From contig NC_079245.1 in the NCBI RefSeq assembly GCF_028009165.1, positions 2,170,001 through 2,234,000 of the forward strand: 64,000 nt of DNA, read 5' to 3'. Both the position numbers and the translations under genes were made by a program. The DNA comes from Akanthomyces muscarius (Eukaryota > Ascomycota > Sordariomycetes > Hypocreales > Cordycipitaceae). The notes beneath the pieces were generated by a model, which was given only the letters and a program-made list of their open reading frames with translations, searched no databases and had not been told where the DNA came from. Shown here piece after piece: positions 35,510-45,278 of this stretch (the first letter of the stretch is position 1; the number at the start of each line of letters is the position of its first letter).

Positions 35510-36103
35510 CTAATTTGTAAGCGTAGTGAGGCTGTTCCACGTTTTGAGATCCTGGAAATCTTGCGGCTCTAGTAGCGAGAGGTAGGGAGGCTCGCAAGGA
35601 AGCTTGGCTTGTGCGTGTCGACGACCACCTTTTCCAAAGATGCATGCCACCATCCTGCCCATCTTGCCCTTGACAGCGCTCGCCCAGTCGCGGAACCGCT
35701 TCTTCCAGCTCCGCGCCCCTCCTTGTGCCGGCGGCGCAATGTTCTCCTGATCGCAGCACCCACACGGCTTGAGCCGCGGCTCTCCCTAGGCCGCATCGCC
35801 GCGCGCAGCCCCGAGGAGCGGTGACTCGACGTCCGATGCTGTCGACGGCGGGCTGGGCGGTGGGGCGACGACGCCGCGCCGCGTGACCGGTCGGTCCGCC
35901 GGCAGCAGTTTCTGCCGGAGATGTCGCCATTCTGCGTGTTCTTGTAGGCTGATGCCGATGGCTCGGAGCTTTTCCCGTCTTGAGGGGTGATACTGCTTGT
36001 TGAAGGGTGGGTCGATGGTGAAGTCTGGTGGACGTCTGAAGTCGGCGCTTGCGTCAGTGACGAGTGCGTTGGAGAATGGCGCGAAGGCGCGAGGATGAGG
36101 CAT
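35510..36103 (-). pseudogene. Protein-coding frame interrupted by one in-frame TAG
   Basis: From the ATG at 36103 an open frame runs 105 codons (MPHPRAFAPFSNALVTDASA, DFRRPPDF, KQYHPSRREKLRAI) to a TAG at 35788-35786. The same frame then stays open for another 91 codons to a TAG at 35512-35510. The downstream part has protein-like composition (SWKKRFRDWASAVKGKMGRM). No good intron would remove the stop: there is no GTRNGT donor within reach, although CCTAG itself could serve as an acceptor. The likeliest readings are a nonsense mutation (CAG to TAG would fit) or readthrough; a real 105-residue protein is also possible. Family unknown. Confidence 0.5.
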
Positions 36104-36504
36104 CTTTTTCTTCCTTGCGTATTTTTAAGCGGAAAGCAAACGTATTAAATGCTGGGGATCAAAGAGCGTGATGGATGGATAGTAAGTACTGTTCAATGGA
36201 GATGCTCGAGGCCAAGTTGTGCTAGTGTGGCCGTTGGCAGCACCTGCCTCGTGTAAGTGGCTTCCAAACAGGTCAAGTGAATAAAGAACATTTCACGGAG
36301 AAGGGATTACTAGTAAGATTAAGATTGAGAATCTGCATCGCTTACTTTTTTAGACGACCAACTAAGCGTTCTGACAGCTTTTCTTGTACTCTGGTCTAAG
36401 CACGTCGATTCTCGCCACTGCTACAGCCGGTGGTCCTTAATGCCGCGCTCTCTCCCGCCCGGCTTTCCTAAATTCCTGGCTAGTGGCCAGAATGTCTCTC
36501 CTTC
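36104..36504. other. Intergenic between two interrupted genes
   Basis: About 400 bp, AT-richer than neighbouring coding DNA, with no feature recognised. Confidence 0.4.
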
Positions 36505-37276
36505 TTAGCAGTGTGCGAAGCGGTGCTCGCTGAAGTCAAGGTGCAGCTTTGTATAGTCCCATCGGCGCGACAGGACGGCGAAGAGTAGAGACACCAGCGG
36601 CACCTGCACCAGGTCGAGCACGCCCACAAACACAAACATGCTGGTCGTACCAATCACGCGTCCGCCATCGCCGCTCAAGCCGTACGGGAGAGGATAGAGA
36701 AGCCAGGTGGCGTTGACCACCCGGCCAAGATCATGTAACTGCGCGCTCTGGGCCGCCTCGCGGCTTTCGTTCAGGGTGCTCGCCGCGAGAACGAGCCAGG
36801 CAAAGGTGCCAAAGGCAAAGAAGCCCCATCTGTAGCTGGTGGCTGTATATGCGGCGGCGAGGTACGAGACGATCCAGAAGACGGCGAGGAACATGTTGGT
36901 GAGGTTGGTGGTCCAGGAGACGCCGGAGAGCAGCCCGAGCACGAGGGACAGAACGGGGAATGAGACGGCCTAATTGATGTACTTGGCGTAGTACATCGAT
37001 AGTAGAGTGCCGTTAATAGAGAGGCTGCAGCCAAGGCTGGCGGCTTCGGCCATGTATGTCACGGCGCCGACGAGAAGGGCTATTCCATTATGAGTAGGTA
37101 GTGGAAGACGCGATTGCTCTGGGGGGGGGGGGGGGGGGAAACAGAGTGTCAACAGCACAAGTCTGTGATGTCAGTGTATTGTTTGTAGGTAGTTGTGTGC
37201 CACGTACGAAAACAGGTAGATGAATGGCCATGACGGCCCAAAGCCAATCGGATGCTGCATGAGGTATGGTGCCCAT
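36505..37276 (-). pseudogene. Opsin-related (ORP/Yro2-like) seven-helix protein, broken
   Basis: On the minus strand exon 1 (37276-37208) encodes MGTIPHAASDWLWAVMAIHL, the typical start of fungal opsins and opsin-related proteins. After an intron with a G18 tract (37121-37138), SNRVFHYLLI starts helix B but the frame shifts by one base before NGIALLVGAVTYMAEAASLG. A TAG at 36972-36970 then replaces the expected Trp in YIN-W-A. Helices C-G follow in frame. Late-helix motifs are clear: NATWLLYPLPYGLSGDGGRV and FVGVLDLVQVP. In helix G the retinal Lys (D+4 in LDxxxK) is Val, so even the intact ancestor would be an opsin-related protein rather than a light-driven pump. The frameshift and nonsense together indicate a pseudogene, unless they are sequence errors. 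Confidence 0.7.
37121..37138. repeat. Poly-G tract (18 G)
   Basis: A homopolymer that forms the pyrimidine tract directly before the intron acceptor of the opsin-related pseudogene (poly-C on the coding strand). Its exact length may be a sequencing estimate. Confidence 0.85.
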
Positions 37277-37790
37277 CTTGGTCAAATTTGTGGCAGACTT
37301 TTCGGGCTCTGAAGATTTGCAAGCGGATGATCGACTAGTTTCGGAAGTTGATTTTATGTGTAAAGCGTATACAATAAGGACATTTACTGGATTTCTAGAG
37401 AGAAAAATGATGCATTGTCATATATTCCGTCACAGAGCATGTATAAGCGCACTTATAAGCGGAAGTAAATCTCGAAGGAGCCGCGCAATTCAATTACGTA
37501 TACGGATAGAAAGAAGGCTATTTTCGAAAAGCGTCTTGGATTAATGTCCAGAATTCATTTCTTTTTAACATCAACACGTCGCGCATGCGACTGCTGAGGG
37601 AGCACGCGGAAGCAAATGTGAGGCGGAGGCCTAATAGCCCCCAGAATAAGGCTGCGGAAGCAAATCCACCCCGGTCCACGGCCACCGGCCTCGGAAGACA
37701 TGACAAATGCAGGCTTACACCCCCCCGGCCTTTATGCCAACGTCGACTTTTACAAGGATTCCAACATTGATGGATTTAAAATTTGGCATC
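37277..37790. other. Divergent intergenic region
   Basis: About 510 bp between the opsin-related pseudogene and the Zn2Cys6 gene. No gene seen. Confidence 0.4.
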
Positions 37791-38834
37791 ATGTCAAAGG
37801 AGCATGAGAATATGGCCTCGGAAATGAAAGACGACGAAGCGGGGAGGATTCTTATCGTATGTATACGCAGAAAGCTGCAATCCAACGCCCACCTGCTAAC
37901 AAACTTGCGCAAGGCTTGTACGCGATGCAAGGTGCGCAAGAGGCGCTGCGACGGGCAGAAGCCCAAGTGCCGCGGCTGCGCTACCCACGGCTGGGAGTGT
38001 CAGTATTCTACTATCCGACGAACCCGTGGCCGAGGACGCCGGTGAGCTTCTTTACTTTGTCCAATAGGGCAGCTCTCATGCTAAAGGCCAACTCTTTCGA
38101 AAACAAAAAGAGACGCACAACCAGTTCCGGCATCCAAGACACCGACTAGTGACGGTGGCGAGGGTCTATTCTCCTTCGATGCGTCTCATCGCCAAGTCCA
38201 CATTAACCGCTGGATACCAACACTGCCCGACTTTCTCGTCAAGGCCAACTTTGCGCAGCACTTGCAGGCTCTCCGCGCGAGCATCGTGTCGGACCACCAC
38301 CAACGTGATGATGATGACGATGACGACGAGCGCGGGCGGCGCTTCACGCCGCTTCCGCCGCAAGCCATGGGGACGCGCCTCATCCGCAACTCGTACCCGC
38401 ACATTGCCGCGTCACAGCTACTCGACTGGCCAGATTTCGTACACGTTCTCGATGCGCAATACGCAGACAAGCCAGGGCAGCCGGCGGCGCGGTGGGCGCT
38501 GGTGAATGCCGTCATGGCGGACGCGGTGCGCTTCAAGACGGCACCAGGCGCCGAGGCGGTCATGGAGCCGCTGCTGCGTGCGCTATGCAGAAACGCGAGG
38601 ATGGTGAGGACGGAGCTGGTGTGCGGAGAGGCGAGTGTGATGGCGGTGCAGGCGCTACTCTGCATGGCCGCCGTGGCCGCCAAGGACCAACAAGACGGTG
38701 GTAGCGAATGCGGTGAATTGTCAATGTATGCCCTGCAGCAGTTGCAAATGCTGCGGGGATCGAAGGAGGACGACAAGGCAGAGTGCCAGCGCGCGTGTGA
38801 GTTTGCGGATGCGATGAGTTTGGCATCTTGTTGA
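37791..38834 (+). CDS. Short Zn2Cys6 transcription factor
   Basis: Three exons (37791-37856, 37914-38041, 38111-38834) give 305 residues. The binuclear zinc cluster is ACTRCKVRKRRCDGQKPKC followed by RGCATHGWEC, with all six Cys and the usual spacing, at residues ~23-52. A basic tail (RRTRGRGRR) follows. The region after the second intron (GLFSFDASHRQVHINRWIPT, then LPDFLVKANFAQHL) is a fungal regulator middle domain; the protein stops before the long C-terminal domain typical of the family, so it may be truncated. The first intron (57 bp) is a multiple of three and stop-free, so it could be retained. Earlier in-frame ATGs exist at 37707 and 37770. Target genes are unknown; it lies beside the opsin-related pseudogene. 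Confidence 0.75.
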
Positions 38835-39090
38835 GTAGCGTGCGCGGACGTCCAGTCGAGACAAATTGCAAATGTCATGTTATCATTCTACAGTGCCTAC
38901 CAGAGTGCCTCGTGAGACCAAAAGCTGCCGTCTTTACCGCGGTGTACTATTTTGGGATTCATGGGCTTAGTTATTGTAAGCAGCTTTTAACTGAGACTGG
39001 ACTCCGATTCTAGACCTCGACGGGATCGCGAGACATGGGTTACCAATCGATGGACGGGGTGTCTTGGCTGTTCCTGAAATGAAGAGAACA

Positions 39091-39118
39091 GTGCGTGTGT
39101 GTGTGTGCGCGCGCGCGA
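39091..39118. repeat. (GT)n(GC)n dinucleotide repeat
   Basis: A GT run passing directly into a GC run: alternating purine-pyrimidine sequence of 28 bp, the composition that favours left-handed DNA. Confidence 0.85.
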
Positions 39119-39461
39119 CAGAGAACCAACAATTGCAAAGGGTCCTTCATCATCACGGTGCGTCTCCCTGGTCTCACAGCAGCTGGCAGCCAAGGCTGCA
39201 CGGCTGGTCGCTCCAGCGCGTGGCGTGGGTGCGAGCGGAAAAAGCAAAAAGCATTCCTCTTTGTTCTTGGCTGAGCCAAATTTCCACCAGAGAGCGAGGA
39301 AAAAAAAAAGGCTTAAAATAGAAACAGGAAACCGTACTACGTACCCCTCCAGGTGGACATTGGCATGCAGGGGGAACAGCGTCCGCCTGGCGTCCAATGT
39401 CTTGCCCTCTTCTTTCGCACATGGGCTTGGCCGTTTCTGCCGTGTAATGTGTCTCGCCAAG

Positions 39462-39464
<3 letters not shown>

Positions 39465-39493
<29 letters not shown>
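39465..39493. repeat. Poly-A tract (29 A)
   Basis: The longest homopolymer in the window, about 0.9 kb upstream of the cysteine-rich peptide gene. No retroelement sequence is recognised on its 5' side. Confidence 0.9.
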
Positions 39494-39496
<3 letters not shown>

Positions 39497-40386
39497 CTCG
39501 CTCTTTATATGCCTCTTCAGCCTGTTGATGTATTCAAAAGTGAAGAAATGGCGCGTGGACAGCAGCTGGTGAGGGCTTGAACGCGTTCATGAAGAAAAAG
39601 AACCTGTTGAACAAAGGTCTCAGTTGCAGGACAGCCTCGGCGCAGTCCTTTACTTGTTCGCGATATTTGGCGCAAATGAAAATTATTCTATAGCTACCCG
39701 TGCTAGAAGTAGACTGTGATTTAAAAGTCATTTGGTTTCTATCGTTTTCATCTCGTGCCGACAGATGTTTGGCGACGGAGCCAGAGAGTCCAAAGGCACA
39801 GCTGCCCTTGTCTTATCCGACGCCACCGCCAAGCAGACCATCAACCATCATGAGCCAACACCTCTCCAACTTCCATGCCAACATTTCCTCGGCACATGCT
39901 TGTAATGCGCGGCGCACCCTCCATCACCGATTAGCACCAGCTTTCCCATTACTGAAAAGCAGGACACATTCTTTTTTTTCTCCCCCAAGCAACTTCCACG
40001 GTGCGGTGACTGGTGGTTCCATGTCTCACTTACACTCACCCATCCAAGACACTTGCAATCTCCCGCCGCCCGCCACTCTGGCACCGGGACCCCTCCATGC
40101 CAAAAAGAAAATCACACACACTCGTGCCTGAGTGCACAGCAAATCATCCAAGACATTGTTTGCTTCCTCGGTGTCTTTCCTTTTCCCTCCCCCCCCCCTT
40201 CCCCTCCTCCAGACACTGGTGCGAAATAAGTAGCCCACGCTGCCCTCTCCACGAAGAAACCACCCTCACCCCCCCTTGTCACACCCAAACACTCCTCCTC
40301 GCTGATCATCCCGAGCTCTTCGCAACGACGTCATTTATATCCTCATCATCAAACCAGCTCATTACATACTCACATCTTATACCGCA

Positions 40387-40797
40387 ATGAAGGTGAGCTC
40401 TCGTCCAATGCCCAATGCGCCCGGCGACTGGAATGCGACACGACGACGCGACCGTCGCTGCGCCATAGCATCGCGCTGCTCGTGGCATGTATGCTGACTG
40501 CTGTATTGTCCAAGGCCGCCATCACCCTCGTCCTCGCGGCCGTCCTCGGCGCCGTCGCCTCGCCCGTCGACCATGTCATCCACCGCCGCTTCAGCTGCGC
40601 GGAACGCCTCAACGGCTACTGCCACGCCCCCAACGTCGACTCGTACTGCAACGGTCGCGACTTTCACTCCAAGGCCTCCCAGACCTGCGGCGGTAAATGC
40701 TGGTATGCAGCTTTTTTTTCCCTTTCCAATCTCCTCAGGGGCTGGAGCGCGCCCTCGTGTCCAATTGCGGATGCTAACTGCATGTCATAGGTGTTAA
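40387..40797 (+). CDS. Small secreted six-cysteine peptide (66 residues)
   Basis: Three exons (40387-40392, 40515-40702, 40791-40797). The first codes only MK and the last completes W-C-stop. Introns are 122 and 88 bp; the second has a GCTAAC branch site and TAG acceptor. The precursor has a signal peptide (MKAAITLVLAAVLGAVAS), a short pro-region ending HRR (possible Kex2-like site), then a mature domain of ~38 residues. The mature cysteines sit in SCAERLNGYC, DSYCNGRDF, TCGGKC and the terminal WC, six in total, enough for three disulfides. The CGGKCWC ending resembles cysteine-stabilised defensin-like peptides. An antimicrobial or effector role is inference only. The last intron decides whether the sixth Cys exists. 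Confidence 0.7.
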
Positions 40798-41192
40798 AAA
40801 GGGCGGAGCTGTATGATTCAAGTAGAACGGACGATTGCTGGGGCCGCTATGCGCGCCGAAACAAATATCACTACAATTGAGAGAGGGCTTGTTGGGAGTC
40901 GCTCATCAATATCTATGCCAGGAGAAAGAACTAACGGCTCTTTTCCTTTTTGTGTTTCGTCTGATTTAATGCCTGGTCGTTGTGGGCTGACCAGTTGCCA
41001 CGGGAATAGCCTTTGTTTTTTACATGTTTCTTCACTTACTCTTACCGCGATAGTCTTCTATTCAATCTCGAAACAAATTTCAAAATATTCAAAAACTAAT
41101 TCCATCTGATATAAAAAGTCTAAAACGCCGTTCCCCGTAGTGCGCCCTTGCTTCGCATGTCTATAATATCAAGCATTTACACAATTTCGTCG
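40798..41192. other. Convergent 3' region
   Basis: About 400 bp between the peptide gene and the phosphate transporter stop; AT-rich, no feature recognised. Confidence 0.4.
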
Positions 41193-43700
41193 TCAATTCC
41201 GTAGGAGCATCCCCACGTCCTGTAGTTCAGACGAAGGCGCCGCTCGTCCTCGGTCGATGCGGCCCCAGCCAGCGCCCCAAGTTGGAGGGTCAACACTCCC
41301 CACTGCAGCTGTGCTCGCTGCGCCGACATTGCTACGGCTATTGCTATTGCCACGTACATAGGCTGTTTCGTCAGATGCATCATCCCGTTGCGGACCGCTG
41401 CCACCATCGCGGCGCATCATGGCAATCTCTTCACTGTCTGCCGTGCTGTGCAGCTTGCGCTTCTGGCGGTGGCCAAGAATGCGCCAATGCGAAGACCGCG
41501 TGTCCTCGGTCGTCTCTGAGGACACGCCAACCATTTGAGGGGACGACATGATGCCCAGACGAGGTGAGTGGTGACCGCTGCCATGGCGACTACCGCCCCA
41601 GCAGAAAGAACGCCGATTGAAACCCGCGGGGTCGCCCGCGCCGCAGAACCCAAGAAGCTCGTTCGGATGCCACCATGGGCGCGGGGGGCGGAACGCTTTG
41701 ATACTGCCGTTGCAGCCATCGTTGTAACTTGTATGCGGCTCTCCGGAGAGCTCCTCAAGCGTGATGCCCTTGGTCTCGGGAATGAGCAGCGAAACGAGGG
41801 TTCCGAGTAGCATGAAGAGTGCGAATAACTGCAAAAGACGGTTGAGAGAGGGTGAGCACTCGTTTCCCTTGCAGCCTGCAGTCATGGCAGAGCTCCCCTG
41901 TTTGAGGAGCGGGATACTGATGGCTTGAGCTGCAATGGCACCAATTTTGCCCATGGCTGCAGAGATGCCGTGTGCAGTGGCGCGATAGCGTGTCGGAAAG
42001 CACTCGGCAGGTAGAATAAAGGTCGTCGTGTTGGGACCTGCATTGAAAAGGAACTGTCCGATTATGTACAATGCAAGTGTGGATCCCTCGGTGAGGCTGT
42101 TCAGGGCGAAGCCGAGAACGCAAAAGACAACGGTGAGGAGAAGGAAGCCAAACACTTGTAGAGGTTTGCGGCCCACTGTATCAACAGTGAGCATAGCGGT
42201 CCAGTATCCTGGAAGTGAGCCAGCGCAGGTCAGGATGATGAGTCCAACGGCTTGGTTCCGTAGCTTGTGGTATAATGTTCTGCCGCTGGCGTAGCCTATG
42301 GCGTGCAGGACGACTTTATTGTTCAACCCCAGTCCATAAAAGGCAAGATCCTGTCTCGGCGTATTAGCAGTCTTCGATCAAATTACAACATGCAGTACTC
42401 ACAAGAAAGAACCATGATAGCGTGGTTCCGATTAGGGCCCGCAAGTTGTGTGGCTTGAGAAAGAATTCTTTGGCGTCAGCCCAAGATGCCTTGGGGACGG
42501 AAAGAGCTGAAGGCGACAGGTGAGTATTGGTAGCAGAGACAGTGTCTTTTGGCCTTGTACTGGATACATAGGCTCGAATATCGGCGTCGGCTCTGTCGAC
42601 GTCGTGCTGTACATCAAAAGTATATCGAGGGGTTTCGGGAATGGTAATTCTATAGTACATGGCGAGGCACGCCGGAATAGCGCCGACGCCTACTATTATA
42701 CGCCAAGAGCGATCGGCGGCTACACGACAAGCGGCATCGCATGGGCCGTCAGGACCGATGCCGTCGTATGCATCTTGAAAGGCGACAGTTGTGAGGAGGG
42801 CGACCACGGCCGCCATGAGCTGGCCGAGGCCCTGCATGGAGAAAACAGCGGCCACGAGACCACCCCGCCATCGCGTCGGCGCAAATCTACAAACATCAGC
42901 ATTTCCACATCGACTTGTTTCGATAATGAAGCATACTCGGAAGTGATGACGCTGGCAAGAGGGTAGTCGCCTCCAACTCCAATGCCCTACTAACTATTAG
43001 TCTCTGCATAGATATCGCAGCCGGATCCCAACGTACAAGTAACACGCGCCAAAATATTAAGACACCCGGGCTGCTCATGGAAGGACTTCCGGAAGCGATA
43101 GCGCAGCTAAATATTGTGAATATGACAACACCGAGTTCGATGCCGTACATGCGACGGCGTCCATATGTGCTGGCAAATGTTAGTCGCCATGTATACGTAC
43201 GGTGTAAAATTGTACGTACTCAGCTAGCCACCCAAACAGTATCATCCCGATTACGATTCCAGCGCTTGTAGAAGCTTTCAGAGCTTGGCTGACAGTCGCA
43301 GGCAAATCGCCGCTGCCATCGCCATCTTCGCTATAATATGCCAGACCCACCAAGGGGGCGACAAAGTTGATAGCAAAGATGCTGTAGGAATCTAAAAGGA
43401 AGCCGGCACCAGCGACGAGAACAGCTCGAACGTCTAGTAATTTCAATCACTCGTCAGCACTGATTCTTGTTTCCCCCTCCGTCTTGTTCGTTTGAGGGAT
43501 CTGAGTCGGCACGTACGGCACGTTCCGAAAGGAACCTTGTCAACGTCTGATAGCGCCAACCGTCGCCGCAAATTGGCGTCGGCAATGTGGGAATAGTCAT
43601 TGTAGTAGTTGTGAAAGGCTCTGTTGCCGCCTCGTGTGTACATTGAATTTATGGAGGCCTGCGCCGGCGGCGGGAGCATGTGCTCGGAGGACTCGGGCAT
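41193..43700 (-). CDS. Inorganic phosphate transporter, Pho84-type (MFS)
   Basis: Six exons (43700-43517, 43433-43220, 43169-43037, 42986-42937, 42886-42403, 42350-41193) with phases that close, 740 residues. Family signatures: AVLVAGAGFLLDSYSIFAIN in helix 1, GRRRMYGIELGVVIF, the phosphate:H+ symporter motif LLGIGVGGDYPLASVITSE, DLAFYGLGLNNKVVL and the ending IPETKGITLEELSGE. Twelve membrane helices are expected, in the plasma membrane, importing phosphate with protons. After the usual end of the family a further ~170 residues continue, Ser/Arg/Gly-rich and disordered. This is unusual, and an unrecognised intron or altered stop is possible. Helix 1 reads DSYSIF where DAYDLF is more common. 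A CACGTG site lies 0.96 kb upstream. Confidence 0.88.
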
Positions 43701-45278
43701 GGCGATTCGTGGTTGGCGACCGTCGCCCAATGGCAAGTGTAATGCCGCGTTTGCTTGTCCGGTTTGTGCAGTCGCAAGGGCCCGACGACGCCCGCAGAGG
43801 CTTTTTATCAGGGGACGAGATTCGATCCAATTTCGAGAGATGGCAGGTAGACCGATGGAAAATTTTGGCGCATGTCGTATATCGTGGATGTCTATTTGCC
43901 GTAGTGGGCAAACAAGGCAATGCGTGCGACTAAGACATGGATGGCCCGACCTTGGCGGCGGGTCGAGATGCGGCACGCGGTTTCGGCTCAATTGCCGCAG
44001 CGCGGGCTGTCACTCATGAGGAAGAAAAGGCGTGCGATGGAACTGAGGATGGGATCGATTTGATTTGCTGCCAAGGGCAGAAGCTGGGCTCTGGTAGAGT
44101 CGGAACTTGGGGGAGGAGGAAGACCCGCGCCCGCTGATGACGGCAGAAGGTATTTGAAAAGGCTCCAGCGTGGATTAGCGAGGTCACAGTGGTAAATGCC
44201 GCTAAGGCAGGCAGCGGAACAGCCCGAAAGGTCGCAACAGACTCACTGCAGCAAACTTTAAGCCCGGCCAGTCAGGACACCGTGAAGCTTGCATAAAATG
44301 GCATTTACGCAAGTAAGACCTGCATTAATAGATGGACCATGCCTTTGACCGCCAAACTGGAATATTTCAAACCAAAAGTACAGTTTGGGGAGGAGTCTAG
44401 AGGCCGGCGGGGATCAATGGTCTCATATTAAGAAGAGTCACAGCCTCTTGTGCCATTCGGCTACTGGAGGGGGGGACTTTGGGACTGTCGCCGACGATCT
44501 CTTGAAACCCACCACCTGAGGCTCTGGGTGGCTTGTATGGGTCCGAAATGTTCTTGCGTGCCCCTGTTACAAATTCGAAAATGCGCCAGGAATAATGACC
44601 GTTATTCACAGCTTCGCCCACGAGTCTGAATTCAGGCGAACAGCGTAGCGTCGTTTCCCCCACGTGCATCTGCCCAGCGCTGCCTCGCATCGTCAAACGC
44701 CGCAGGCCAAGTGGGCGCCACAGAGGAGCGAACACGCTAGCCAGGCCCATCTGATGAGCGTGCAAGCCTCTCAGCACCAGCGCCCCTCTTCGTGTGCCTG
44801 AGACGGCACCCGGAAGCCCGACCCCATCGCCTTCTAGAATTTCTAGAAGGCCTCCGGTAAATGGGCTTGGCTTGGCCGGTGGAATTCCGTGCCTGACGCC
44901 TCGACCTGCTTTGCAAAGTGCCTCGCCAGCATACCGCGGACTCGCACCAGACCTGGATTAAATCCCGTCTGCTTTCTGAGCGTTAGCATGCAAGTCAAAC
45001 TCGCCCGTGGTTGGGTCTGCGCCTTGCTCGAATGACTCGCCTGCTCCAAGCTTCATTTTCCCAACGGCCGCGGCGGCGGCGGGTTTATTTACCAACAACT
45101 GCCGGATTATTAGTAGTCACAGGATTGCTGGCTGCTCCGGTCATCAAAAAGGCTAGACTGCCCAAACAAGCGATATTTTGTTGCACATGCTCTATCTATT
45201 GACCGAAACGTTGGCCGATCCTTCACCTGATGAACGCTGGACTTTTTTGCCCGTCTTCTAATTTCGTCTTCACCTCGC
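43701..45278. other. Upstream region of the phosphate transporter
   Basis: About 1.6 kb reaching to the 3' end of MET2. It contains a Pho4-like CACGTG element (44661-44666). An open frame on the minus strand at 44397-44777 has no recognisable features and is not called as a gene. Confidence 0.45.
44661..44666 (-). promoter_or_regulatory. Pho4/NUC-1-like CACGTG site
   Basis: On the minus strand the sequence reads GCACGTGGGG, which contains CACGTGGG, the high-affinity form of the Pho4 site in yeast; NUC-1 of Neurospora binds the same E-box. It sits 961 bp upstream of the transporter ATG. A single short match could be chance. Confidence 0.35.

Larger units (their letters stand above)
38835..40386. 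other. Long upstream region of the cysteine-rich peptide gene
   Basis: About 1.55 kb without a supported gene. It contains a GT/GC dinucleotide stretch (39091-39118), an A29 run (39465-39493) and a C/T-rich leader from about 40160 to 40386. Confidence 0.5.

Noticed and set aside
39700..40131. 143-codon plus-strand frame upstream of the cysteine-rich peptide
   Set aside because: His/Pro/Ser-rich translation of a C/T-rich leader; no features, and more likely 5' UTR or promoter.
44397..44777. 126-codon minus-strand frame between the phosphate transporter and MET2
   Set aside because: No domain, no signal peptide, no plausible introns; it overlaps the transporter's upstream region.
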